A stretch of 64,000 nucleotides of DNA, taken from contig CANGFP010000002.1 of assembly GCA_947453335.1 (NCBI GenBank), forward strand, positions 248,001-312,000. The letters are read 5' to 3'. The position numbers and the translations under genes are program-made. This document shows, one piece after another, positions 34,988 through 43,230 of this stretch. Position 1 is the stretch's first letter, and every line of letters begins with the position of its first letter. The notes beneath the pieces are model-generated. The model saw nothing but the letters and a program-made list of their open reading frames with translations. It was not told the DNA's origin and did no database searches. This stretch comes from Opitutia bacterium. GTDB lineage: Bacteria > Verrucomicrobiota > Verrucomicrobiia > Opitutales > UBA953.

Positions 34988-36889
34988 TCAGCGGCCGGCG
35001 AACTGGCGGAGCCACGACTCGACGCACAGCACGCCGAGCAGCGAATAGGCGGCGTCGACCTCGCCGCGGCGATCGGCCTCAAGCAGACGGAGGACGCCGG
35101 CCCCGTCGAAGACGCCGGTGGCGTCCAAGCGGCCGGAGGCGGCCAAGCGGCGAAGCTGCGGCGCGTAGATTTCGTGGAAGAGCCCGCGCAACGGCAGGCC
35201 GAACCCGGATTTGGGCCGGTCGAGGACGTCATCCGGGACGATGCCGCGGAGCGCCTGGCGGAAGAGATGCTTGGCTTCGCCGCCGCGGATGCGCTGGTCG
35301 TCCTTCAGGCGCTCGGCGAAGGCCGCGAGGTCCGGATCGAGCAGCGGGACGCGGATCTCCACACCGCAGGCCATGCCCATCTTGTCCTTGTAGTTGAGGT
35401 TATGGCTGGCGAGGAAGTAGCTGCGGTCGAGATGCAGCATGCGGCTCAGGCGAGTCACGCCGTCGGGCAGCCGCGCCATGGAGGCGACCAGCAGATCCGC
35501 AGGCTTATGGACGCCAAGCTGCTCCCGGAAGCCGGAGGAAAGCATCGGTCGCATCGTCTCGTCGTTCAGCCAGAGGAAATAGCCGGCCAGGCGGGCATCG
35601 GGTTCCTCATCCGCATGCGCGAAGAGCTTTGCGAGACGTCGGGACAGCGGGTCGGCGGCGGATCGGCCCGAGGACCATCGGCGCAGGCCGGCGCGCAGCG
35701 GCCGAGGCCACCAGCCCCAATAGCGTTCGGAGCGCAGCGCCAGGTGCCGACGGTATCCGCTGAACAGGTCGTCTCCCCCCGCGCCGGACAGCAGGACCTT
35801 CACGCCATGCTCACGCGCATGGCGGCTGATGGCATAGGTCATGAACGCGGCCGGATCCGGCGTCGGCTCATCGAGCATCCAGACGAGTCGGTCCACGTCA
35901 TGGATGGCGGCCGATTCGCGGGTGACGGCATACAGAGGCACGCCGAGGTGCTCGGCCGCCCGGTGAGCGTAAGGATGGTCGTCGACGAAGCCTTCTTGGC
36001 CCATTTTCGCGCCGGCCGAGGAAGCCACGGTGAAGCAGGGGTATTTGCGGCCATCGCGGAGGGCGCTGACCGCGAACGCCGCCAGCGCCGTCGAGTCGAC
36101 CCCGCCGGACAGGAATCCGCCGACCGGGACATCGGCGACGAGCTGGCGATCGACGGCTTGCCGGAGATAGGAACGGCAAGCCGTGACGGCGTCATCCATG
36201 CCGAGGTCGTGAGGCATCTGCTCGTTAGGCAGCGCCGCGAAGCGCGCAATCCTCGGAGTGACGCCATCGCGCCACTCCATCCATTCGCCTGGCTGCAGCT
36301 TGCGCACGCCACGCGCAGGCGTGAGGTCGCCGGGCGCATAGAGGAGCGACAGGTAGGCCGAGATCGCCACGGGGTCGGGGCTCCAGTCGACGCCGTGGAC
36401 TGGCTTGAGCGCCTTGAGCTCGGACGCGAAGGCCAGGCCGTCCGAGCCACTGGCCCAGTAAAGAGGCTTCACGCCCGCGGCGTCCCGCGCAAGGAGCAGC
36501 CGACGTTCCGCGGGGAACCACGCCGCGAAGGCGAAGATGCCGTTCAGCCAAGGCAGGCACTTTTCGCCGTGGCGGGCGAGGAGCTCGACCAGGACTTCCG
36601 TATCGCTGTGCCCGCGGAAGACGGCGCCGGCTTCTTCGAGCCGACGCCGGAGCTCGCGGAAATTGTAGATCTCGCCGTTGAAGGTGAGCACGACACGCCG
36701 GTCGGCCGACGCCATCGGCTGCGCACCTGCGGGAGACAGGTCCAGGATCGCCAGCCGCGCATGGGCGAGCCCGACGCGGCCTTCCGACCACGCGCCCTGG
36801 CCGTCGGGCCCGCGGTGCGAGATGGCCGCGGCCATCTCGTGGAGCAAGGGGGCCGCATGACCACCCAGGTATCCGGCGATGCCGCACAT
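34988..36889 (-). CDS. asnB: Asparagine synthetase B-type glutamine amidotransferase
   Basis: A 633-residue class II amidotransferase. The N-terminal nucleophile is Cys2 (MCGIAGYLGG), SHRGPDG and FNGEIYNF form the glutaminase site, and the C-terminal synthetase domain has the P-loop FLSGGVDSTAL. AsnB-like enzymes within O-antigen loci (for example WbpS of Pseudomonas aeruginosa O6) are thought to convert a sugar carboxylate to its amide. With WecC and Ugd making uronic acids in the same operon, sugar-uronamide formation is a reasonable role, alongside plain asparagine synthesis. It begins one base after the preceding glycosyltransferase stop. Confidence 0.9.
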   Translation of the reverse strand: MCGIAGYLGGHAAPLLHEMAAAISHRGPDGQGAWSEGRVGLAHARLAILDLSPAGAQPMASADRRVVLTFNGEIYNFRELRRRLEEAGAVFRGHSDTEVLVELLARHGEKCLPWLNGIFAFAAWFPAERRLLLARDAAGVKPLYWASGSDGLAFASELKALKPVHGVDWSPDPVAISAYLSLLYAPGDLTPARGVRKLQPGEWMEWRDGVTPRIARFAALPNEQMPHDLGMDDAVTACRSYLRQAVDRQLVADVPVGGFLSGGVDSTALAAFAVSALRDGRKYPCFTVASSAGAKMGQEGFVDDHPYAHRAAEHLGVPLYAVTRESAAIHDVDRLVWMLDEPTPDPAAFMTYAISRHAREHGVKVLLSGAGGDDLFSGYRRHLALRSERYWGWWPRPLRAGLRRWSSGRSAADPLSRRLAKLFAHADEEPDARLAGYFLWLNDETMRPMLSSGFREQLGVHKPADLLVASMARLPDGVTRLSRMLHLDRSYFLASHNLNYKDKMGMACGVEIRVPLLDPDLAAFAERLKDDQRIRGGEAKHLFRQALRGIVPDDVLDRPKSGFGLPLRGLFHEIYAPQLRRLAASGRLDATGVFDGAGVLRLLEADRRGEVDAAYSLLGVLCVESWLRQFAGR

Positions 36890-36890
36890 G

Positions 36891-37907
36891 TCAGGGACGC
36901 GCCTCCTTGAACGGCATGCCGTCCGCCAACCATGCGATGAGGTCGGGCAGGCGATCGACGACCTTGTCGACCGAAGCCGGTCCGGGCCGACCGGAACATC
37001 GCTCGACCTGTTCGGCGATGGCTTCCGCGGAAAGCGGATCGAAGACCAGATGCGGCTCGATCACGGCGTGCGCGTAAGGCCGGTCGGCGGCCAGGACGGC
37101 GCAACCGGCGTCAGCGGCCTCCAACAGACCCAACCCGAAGCTCTCGACCAGCGAAGGATAGAGCTGGTAACCGCATCGCGCGTAGATGGGCGCCGGGTCC
37201 GCGAAGCCGTGGTTGGTGACGTCGGCGCCGTCGCGGCGCAAGGCCGCGATCTCCGCAAGCACGCGCGGGTAGGCCGAGGTGACGGTCAGGTGCAGCCCCG
37301 GCCGGAGGCCGCGAGCCAACAGAAGGCGCCATGCCTGGAACAAGGTCGCGTGGTTCTTGTGCGGGTGGGCTTCGGCCACGTAGGCGAACTGGTCCCAGCG
37401 GCGGGAGGAATCGGGACGGAGGACTGCGCGCGGCAAGGCGAAGAACGGAAGTTCGGCGATCCGGGCGGAAGGCAGTTGGTTGCGCAGCGCCGTCGTCATG
37501 TTGGCGGACTGCACGAGGAACCAATCCGAGTTGGCGGCGTAATGCCGGATGTACGCCATCTTGAACGCGAGGTCCGTCCGTTCCCGCCAGGACTGCCCGG
37601 GGAAACGCTCGCAAAGAAGGAGGTTGTGGAAATACGTCGCGGTCGGGACGGCCAGCCTGCGCAGCGGCGGCACGTTGCCGAAGCACAGGACCCGCGAGAA
37701 ACCGGACGCGTGGTCCCGGTAGAAACGGCGCCGCGCCCAGTGACTCGGAGCCGCGTCGACGACGCGGAAGCCGGTCGTGTCGAGATCCGTGACGCGCACG
37801 TCGCGCAGCACCGTCGCGTCGGCGCGACCACGCAGTGCGCCCAGCAGACGGCGAAGCAGGCCGATGCCGCCGCCGACGTTGACGTAGGTAGCGTCGATGA
37901 GGATCAT
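36891..37907 (-). CDS. Family 4-like glycosyltransferase
   Basis: A 338-residue GT-B protein. The C-terminal half shows the GT4 donor site: QFAYVAEAHPHKNHATLFQAW, then YPSLVESFGLGLLEAADAG with the Glu-x7-Glu arrangement. The N-terminal part (MILIDATYVNVGGGIGLLRRLL) has the glycine-rich acceptor loop. The ATG at 37907 overlaps the upstream GT2 stop (ATGA). No signal peptide or anchor. Donor and acceptor unknown. Confidence 0.82.
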   Translation of the reverse strand: MILIDATYVNVGGGIGLLRRLLGALRGRADATVLRDVRVTDLDTTGFRVVDAAPSHWARRRFYRDHASGFSRVLCFGNVPPLRRLAVPTATYFHNLLLCERFPGQSWRERTDLAFKMAYIRHYAANSDWFLVQSANMTTALRNQLPSARIAELPFFALPRAVLRPDSSRRWDQFAYVAEAHPHKNHATLFQAWRLLLARGLRPGLHLTVTSAYPRVLAEIAALRRDGADVTNHGFADPAPIYARCGYQLYPSLVESFGLGLLEAADAGCAVLAADRPYAHAVIEPHLVFDPLSAEAIAEQVERCSGRPGPASVDKVVDRLPDLIAWLADGMPFKEARP

Positions 37908-38743
37908 GTTCCGCAGGTCAGCCGGGCCAAGGGTCGTCCGCGATGGCGACGGGTATCCGTCCACGCGGCGAAGGCGCTGCCGTCGGCCAGCTTGAGGGCC
38001 GCCGAGAGGAACCGGGCCCACCACGACAGGCGGTAGCCCAGTCGGTCGTAGAGGGCGGCGACCTCGGCTTGGATCTCGTGGGCGCGCGGGTTGACGTATG
38101 CCGAGAACTGGTCGGCCGTCTTGGACTGCTCGTGCATCCGGAAGGCCCAGCAGTAGTGGGCGAAGCGGCGCGGGTAATGCCCCCGCGCCATGAACCGCAG
38201 CCACAGGTCGATATCCATCGCGTACCGGAGGTCCGGCGAGAATCCCCCGACCGACCGGAAGAGTTCGGCGGAGAAGAAGCTGCTTGGCCCGCAGACGGTG
38301 ATGGGCGCATCGGGGCGACGGAGCCAAGCAGGCTGGTCGGTCGGTCCACGGAAGCAGGCGAGGACGTCGAGGGCGGCGGTCGTGCGCACGAAGTCGCCGG
38401 AGGCCCAGGCGTGTCGCCCGTCGGCGAGCGCCGCCTTGGCCGCAGCGAGCGTGCCGGGAAGCAGGATATCGTCGGCGTTGAGCCAGACGAAATAACAGCC
38501 GCGGGCGCGGGCGAAGCCCTTGTTGAAGGCGTCGCTTTGGCCGCGGTCGGGTTCGCTCACCCACCACGCCAGCCGCGGCGCGTACTCCTTCAGGATCCCG
38601 ACGGTCCCGTCCGTGCTCCCGCCGTCGACGACGATGAGCTCGAAGTCCTGGCAAGACTGCCCTAGGACCGAATCCAGCGCCGTGCGCAGGAACCGTCCGT
38701 AGTTATAGCTGGCGATGACGACGGTGAAGCAAGGTGCGTCCAT
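37904..38743 (-). CDS. Family 2 glycosyltransferase
   Basis: A 279-residue GT2 enzyme: FTVVIASYNYGRFLRTALDSVL, VVDGGSTDGTV for the nucleotide, and VWLNADDILLP supplying the metal-binding acidic pair. MDIDLWLRFMARG fits the base-containing ED-x-L region of GT2 enzymes. Its 5' end overlaps the polymerase-like gene by 41 bases, unusually long for this operon, and its 3' end overlaps the following GT4 by four. Confidence 0.87.
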   Translation of the reverse strand: MDAPCFTVVIASYNYGRFLRTALDSVLGQSCQDFELIVVDGGSTDGTVGILKEYAPRLAWWVSEPDRGQSDAFNKGFARARGCYFVWLNADDILLPGTLAAAKAALADGRHAWASGDFVRTTAALDVLACFRGPTDQPAWLRRPDAPITVCGPSSFFSAELFRSVGGFSPDLRYAMDIDLWLRFMARGHYPRRFAHYCWAFRMHEQSKTADQFSAYVNPRAHEIQAEVAALYDRLGYRLSWWARFLSAALKLADGSAFAAWTDTRRHRGRPLARLTCGT

Positions 38744-39998
38744 CGGAGGGCGGGTTGAGGGTGGCCGCGGCCGCGGTTTCGGCGAAGGCGCGGAAGTTGA
38801 ACAGGATGAAGAGGGCGAGGCCGATGACCACGTAGGTGGAGGCGAGCCAGCCGCCGGAGATCGAGTAGACCAAGGCGTAGTTGAACGGAACCAGGATCAC
38901 GGCCTTCTGGTCGACCTCGCCGGGCGCGAAGAACACGCGGGCGGCGGCGTAGAGCAGCGCCAGCCAGATCAGCACCGTCAGCACGACGCCGAGCTTCAGC
39001 ACCGGCGTCAGCGTGCTGTAGTGGAGCCCTGTGGTGATGACCTTCATCGGCGCGCCGGTGTCCGGGTCGTACCCGTTCATCAGGAAGCCGGTGCCCAGGC
39101 CGTTGCCGAGCACCCACCCACGCGGGGTCATCTGGTCGCGGAACTCGTCGAACTCCTCGTTGCGGCCCGTGGAGTCGGCGATGCTTTCGATGCCGCGCGC
39201 GTCGGTGATCGAATCCAACATGTAGTACCCGCCCAGGCCCATGAGCGGAAGGACCATGAAGAGCCACACGGTGAAACCGGTGGCGAAGGATCCCATCGCG
39301 CGCCGCAGCAGGAGGAGCAGGAGCTGGCCGAAGAGCAGGAAGAAGGCGATGGCGATGGACCGGGTGAGCGTGAAGTAGGCGACGAGGCCGACCATGCCCA
39401 CCGAGAGCACCGGCAGGAGCAGGCCGAGCCGGAAGACGACCTGCAACGGCACCAGGAAGAGCAGCGGGCCGATGACGTAGAAGAGGCTGATGCTGACGAC
39501 GCGGTTGCTGGCGTCGGCGTCGATCTGCACGTAACCGAAGCGCATGAGCAGGATGTTCGCGGCGCCCATCAGCACGCAGCACCAGGAGACCCGTGAGACG
39601 AGCGTGCGCAGGGATTCGAACGAGGCCTCGCCCAGCTTCAGGCCGAAGGCCACCGACAGGAAGAGCAGGCCGTCGAGGATGAGCTCGCGCCAGCCGAGCG
39701 GCCAGGCGTTCTCCCCGTTGCGGGTCAGGTACGTGACGGCGAAGCCGTAGACCATCAGGGCGAGGGCCCACTTGGAGGTGCCGCGCCAAGCGCTCCGGAG
39801 GAAGAGGTACGGCACCGCCACCAGCAGCATGATCGCGCCGAAGACGACGTCTCCGTAGTACGGCAGGACGGCCTTCACCCATTGCGTCGGCATCGTGAGG
39901 ATGACGTACGCCGCGGCCAGGACCCAGGTCGTCACGACGCCGACGGGTACGAGCTTGCGCGCGGTGGGCGGGACGGACGGCGGGGGCGGCGGGCGCAT
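38703..39998 (-). CDS. O-antigen polymerase-like membrane protein (Wzy candidate)
   Basis: A 431-residue protein with about ten to eleven hydrophobic segments and one large hydrophilic loop (residues about 255-330, DSITDARGIESIADSTGRNEE onward), the layout of Wzy/WaaL proteins. The loop segment TPRGWVLGNGLGTG followed by GLHYS resembles the conserved G-x-G-x-G...H region of the O-antigen ligase/polymerase family. It would polymerise the repeat units flipped by the Wzx-like protein. A second protein of the same general type is at 50.9 kb, so which is polymerase and which ligase is open. Confidence 0.75.
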   Translation of the reverse strand: MRPPPPPSVPPTARKLVPVGVVTTWVLAAAYVILTMPTQWVKAVLPYYGDVVFGAIMLLVAVPYLFLRSAWRGTSKWALALMVYGFAVTYLTRNGENAWPLGWRELILDGLLFLSVAFGLKLGEASFESLRTLVSRVSWCCVLMGAANILLMRFGYVQIDADASNRVVSISLFYVIGPLLFLVPLQVVFRLGLLLPVLSVGMVGLVAYFTLTRSIAIAFFLLFGQLLLLLLRRAMGSFATGFTVWLFMVLPLMGLGGYYMLDSITDARGIESIADSTGRNEEFDEFRDQMTPRGWVLGNGLGTGFLMNGYDPDTGAPMKVITTGLHYSTLTPVLKLGVVLTVLIWLALLYAAARVFFAPGEVDQKAVILVPFNYALVYSISGGWLASTYVVIGLALFILFNFRAFAETAAAATLNPPSDGRTLLHRRHRQL

Positions 39999-40001
39999 GG
40001 G

Positions 40002-40874
40002 TCAGAAGGTTCGGCCGAGCACGGTGACGGCGGGGGCGGTGCGGAGGCGCTCCTCGAGGAACGGCAGGTCGCGGCAATAGAGGGTGTTGTGCGGACCTGG
40101 ACGGTCCAGGGGGAGCAGGCGCCGCGCGAACGGGTCGTAGGCGCAGGCACGGAAGCCCGCCGCCAGCAGTTCGTCGTGCAGCGCGAGTTCGTCGTAGCCG
40201 TAGCCCCGGCCGAGGCCGTTGAGCTCCACGATGAGCGCGCGCAAGGCCGGGTCCGCCAACAGGCGGCGCGCCCCACGGAAGACCTCGGTCTCGAAACCTT
40301 CGACATCGACCTTCAGCAGCAGCGGCGTCTCCGCGAGGTCGGCGTCCAACGTGACCACGGGCACCTCGATCCCGGCCGGCTCGCCCGGCAAGGCCACATG
40401 GTTCATCGCGTCCAGGCCCTGGCTCATGCGCAGGACGCCGGGCGCGGCGCCGACCGCGGCGGCGACGAGACGGGAGCGGGCGTCGGCGGCCGCGTTGAGG
40501 GCGAGGTTGTCGCGCAGCAGGGCGAAGGTCGCGGGGACCGGCTCGTAGCTGACGGTGCGGGCCCCGCGCGCGCCGCGCGCGAGGACGGTGTAGCTGCCCA
40601 GGTTGGCGCCGACGTCGGCGAAGAGGTCGTCCGGGCGGAGCAGATGCAGCAGGAAGGCCATGTCCTCGAACTCGTGCAGGCCGGCGTAGTAGTTGCCGGT
40701 GAGTCCGCCCCAACCGGAACGCAGCCAGAGCTTCGCGCCGCCGACCCACGCGTACCGCCGACGGCCGGGCCGCAGACGCGACGCGCACTGCCACCAGAGG
40801 AACCGCGGGAACGCGATCCAGGGCCGGCCGCGCAACAGCGGATGCCCGAGGAGGAAGCGCAAGGTGGGGTGCAT
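40002..40874 (-). CDS. FkbM family methyltransferase
   Basis: A 290-residue SAM-dependent methyltransferase. DDLFADVGANLGSYTVLA gives the SAM-binding motif I, VSYEPVPATFALL motif II and PLLLKVDVEGFETEVFRGA the characteristic FkbM segment near the C-terminal third. FkbM-type enzymes O-methylate sugars in many surface polysaccharides. It lies between the polymerase-like gene and the AMP-ligase gene, each two to three bases away. It probably methylates a residue of the same glycan. Confidence 0.87.
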   Translation of the reverse strand: MHPTLRFLLGHPLLRGRPWIAFPRFLWWQCASRLRPGRRRYAWVGGAKLWLRSGWGGLTGNYYAGLHEFEDMAFLLHLLRPDDLFADVGANLGSYTVLARGARGARTVSYEPVPATFALLRDNLALNAAADARSRLVAAAVGAAPGVLRMSQGLDAMNHVALPGEPAGIEVPVVTLDADLAETPLLLKVDVEGFETEVFRGARRLLADPALRALIVELNGLGRGYGYDELALHDELLAAGFRACAYDPFARRLLPLDRPGPHNTLYCRDLPFLEERLRTAPAVTVLGRTF

Positions 40875-40876
40875 CT

Positions 40877-42220
40877 TCAGCGGGTCTTCTTGAGGCGAGG
40901 CCCGCCCACGGCGTCGACGAACAGCACGCGCGTCGGGACCTTGTGGGCCGCGAGCGCCCGGCGGCAGGCCGCGCGGATCGACGCGCGCAGGGCTTCCTGA
41001 TCCGCGGCGGGCGCGGCGACGACGTCCGCCACGACGGCCTGGCCGATGAGCGCGTGCGCCTCTCCGCGGACGCGGCAATCCACGACCGCCGGGACGCCGA
41101 GGATGACGGCTTCGACCTCCGCCGGCATCAGCTTCTCGCCGCCGACGTTGATGGCCTCGCCGAGGCGTCCGAGGATGCGCAGCGTGCCGTCGGGCCCGAG
41201 CTCGACCTTGTCGCCGGTCCGGAACCAACCGTCGGCGGTGAACCTGTCCGCGCCCTCCTGCGGATTGAGGTAGCCGTCGATCTGCGTGCGGCTGCGGAGC
41301 CAGAGTTCCGCGTCGACGACCTTCCACTCGAGGAGGGGGTCGGCGAAGCGGATGAAGGTCGACGAGGCGTCAGGGCTCTCCGTGCGGGCGATGCCGGTCT
41401 CGCTCGTCCCGAAGGTCTGGATGAAGCGGACGGCCGGAAAGGCGCGGCGCAGACGCCCAAGCAACCCCTCGGGCATCGGTTCGGTGCCGTAGGTGATGAC
41501 GCGCAAGGCGCCAAGGTCGCGCGTGCCTGCCTCACCCGAAGCGAGCAGGAGGTTGAGGAACGTCGGGGACGCGGGCAGCACCGCCACGCGATGGCGAGCC
41601 ATCGCCGCCGCCACGACGGGCGGGGAGCGGTCCGCCGGGACGACCAAGGTGGACCCGGCCGCCAAGGTCGCGAACAAGGTGTTCAGGCCGCCGATGTGGT
41701 CGAAGCCGAGCAGGGCCAGGACGGGGAGCCGGTTCGGGCGGCGGCCGGCGAAGGTGTCGAGCAACACGGTCAGGTCCTGCACCATGGCCTTGGGCCGGCC
41801 GCTCGTGCCGCTCGAGAAAAGCACGAGTCCGGCATGCCCGCGCTCCCGCAGACGCAGGAAGGCCGGATGCACGGACGGCTCCGACATCCGCGGCAGGAGC
41901 TTCCAGCCGAAGCCGGCGACGGTGACGATCCATTGCGCACCGACCTCCGCGAGCTTGCCAGGGTGCTCGGCGAGGTTGCCGGCCAAGGGCGCCACCGCAT
42001 GCCCCTCCGCGGCCAAGGCGAACAGCCAGGCCACCGCCGCTGGCTCGTGTTCGCCGACGAGGGCGAAGACACTGGGGCCATCCAAGGCCAAGGCGCGGAT
42101 GTCGGCGCGCGCCGCCGCGGTCAGGCGTCCCAGTTCCGCATACGTGCAATCGCCCCACGGGCCGCGCAGCGCGAAACCGGCGGCACGCTCCTCAAGGCGC
42201 TGGACGAACCAATCGGACAT
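40877..42220 (-). CDS. AMP-dependent acyl ligase (ANL superfamily)
   Basis: A 447-residue adenylate-forming enzyme, shorter than full acyl-CoA synthetases. The phosphate loop is LVLFSSGTSGRPKAM, followed by FGTSETG, DGWFRTGDKVEL and a C-terminal GEAINVGGEKLMPAEVE hinge; the last catalytic Lys would be among LKKTR at the very C-terminus. Such enzymes activate a carboxylic acid as its adenylate and load it on CoA or on a carrier protein. It overlaps the SDR gene by one base (TGATG), and an ACP gene is two genes upstream, so loading of that carrier is likely. Substrate unknown. Confidence 0.87.
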   Translation of the reverse strand: MSDWFVQRLEERAAGFALRGPWGDCTYAELGRLTAAARADIRALALDGPSVFALVGEHEPAAVAWLFALAAEGHAVAPLAGNLAEHPGKLAEVGAQWIVTVAGFGWKLLPRMSEPSVHPAFLRLRERGHAGLVLFSSGTSGRPKAMVQDLTVLLDTFAGRRPNRLPVLALLGFDHIGGLNTLFATLAAGSTLVVPADRSPPVVAAAMARHRVAVLPASPTFLNLLLASGEAGTRDLGALRVITYGTEPMPEGLLGRLRRAFPAVRFIQTFGTSETGIARTESPDASSTFIRFADPLLEWKVVDAELWLRSRTQIDGYLNPQEGADRFTADGWFRTGDKVELGPDGTLRILGRLGEAINVGGEKLMPAEVEAVILGVPAVVDCRVRGEAHALIGQAVVADVVAAPAADQEALRASIRAACRRALAAHKVPTRVLFVDAVGGPRLKKTR

Positions 42221-42912
42221 CAGCCTAGTCGGGCAAGGTAACGAACCGTCCCGGTGGAGGATGGGGCGCCACCCCATTCTTCGGCCACGAAACCGACGGC
42301 TTCCGCGAGCGTCGTGCCGGACGGACGGCCGATGCGGACGTTCAACGCGGCGAGCTGGTCACGGCCGACCGCGCGCGTGAGGTCCGTGTCGACCGGGCCG
42401 AGGCCGACGGCGACGACGCGGACGCCATGCGGCTGGAGCTCGTTGGCGGCGACCTTGGTCAGGGCCTCGACGGCGGCCTTGCTCGCGACGTAGGCGGCTT
42501 CGCCCGAAAGGGCCAGCGGCACGGCGACGGAGGTAAGGTTGACGATCGTTCCGGCGCGCTGCCGCACCATGGCCTTGCCCACGGCCTGAAGGCAGTGGAA
42601 CGCGCCGAGATAGTTCACGCGCATGAGCATCTCCGCCTTCTTCGCGGGCGTCAGGAGCAGGGAATTCATGGAAGCGGCGCCGGCGTTGTTGACGAGCAGG
42701 TCGACGCGTCCGGAGGTCTCCAAGACCGCGGCCACCGCGGCCTGCACGGCGGCCTCGTCGCCGACATCGACGGCATGGGCGCGGAAGGCGGGATGCGCCA
42801 AGGCCTGGGGACCGCGCGCGAAGCCATGCACGGTCCAGCCGTCGCCCAGGAGGCTTTCGGCGAGGGCTCGGCCGAGGCCGCGCGAGGTTCCGGTGACAAG
42901 GGCGATGCGCAT
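42220..42912 (-). CDS. Short-chain dehydrogenase (FabG-like ketoreductase)
   Basis: A 230-residue classical SDR: cofactor motif VTGTSRGLGRAL at 6-17, NNAGAAS, and the catalytic region with AAYVASKAAVEAL (Tyr-x3-Lys), typical of 3-oxoacyl-ACP reductases and related enzymes. Situated between a carrier-protein gene (four bases upstream) and the AMP-ligase gene (one-base overlap). In that context reduction of a 3-oxoacyl-ACP made by the KASIII to a 3-hydroxyacyl group is the simplest role; a sugar oxidoreductase role cannot be excluded. Confidence 0.85.
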   Translation of the reverse strand: MRIALVTGTSRGLGRALAESLLGDGWTVHGFARGPQALAHPAFRAHAVDVGDEAAVQAAVAAVLETSGRVDLLVNNAGAASMNSLLLTPAKKAEMLMRVNYLGAFHCLQAVGKAMVRQRAGTIVNLTSVAVPLALSGEAAYVASKAAVEALTKVAANELQPHGVRVVAVGLGPVDTDLTRAVGRDQLAALNVRIGRPSGTTLAEAVGFVAEEWGGAPSSTGTVRYLARLG

Positions 42913-42916
42913 GGGT

Positions 42917-43228
42917 TCAGGCTTGGGCGGCGGCGACGAGCTCGACGAGATGGTCGGCCAGCAGGCCGACGCGGCGGAAGGGAGAGGTCAGGCGGCTCAT
43001 CGCGCGCTCGTCCGCGATGACGATCCGCACGCCGCACGCGCGATGGATGTCCTCCTCGAGGTCGGACATCAACGTGACGAGCCCGATGCTGTCGAGATGG
43101 GAGGCCTCCCCGAAAAGCCGCGTCTGCTCATCGGCCTGGGCCAAGGCGGGCTTGCCGAGTTCCGCGCCCAAACGGGCGAGGCGGAGCAGGATGAGCCGGA
43201 CGGCGGCTTCGCGGTTGAAGACGGACAT
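42917..43228 (-). CDS. Acyl carrier protein
   Basis: A 103-residue carrier protein. The phosphopantetheine attachment site is LDSIGLVTLM with Ser47, followed by an acidic helix II/III (SDLEEDIHRACG). It is longer than FabF-cluster ACPs because of an N-terminal helix of about 25 residues and a C-terminal tail. It is located with an SDR and an AMP-ligase gene on one side and a glycosyltransferase gene two bases away on the other. It is distinct from the short, atypical carrier at 33.7 kb. Confidence 0.82.
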   Translation of the reverse strand: MSVFNREAAVRLILLRLARLGAELGKPALAQADEQTRLFGEASHLDSIGLVTLMSDLEEDIHRACGVRIVIADERAMSRLTSPFRRVGLLADHLVELVAAAQA

Positions 43229-43230
43229 GT

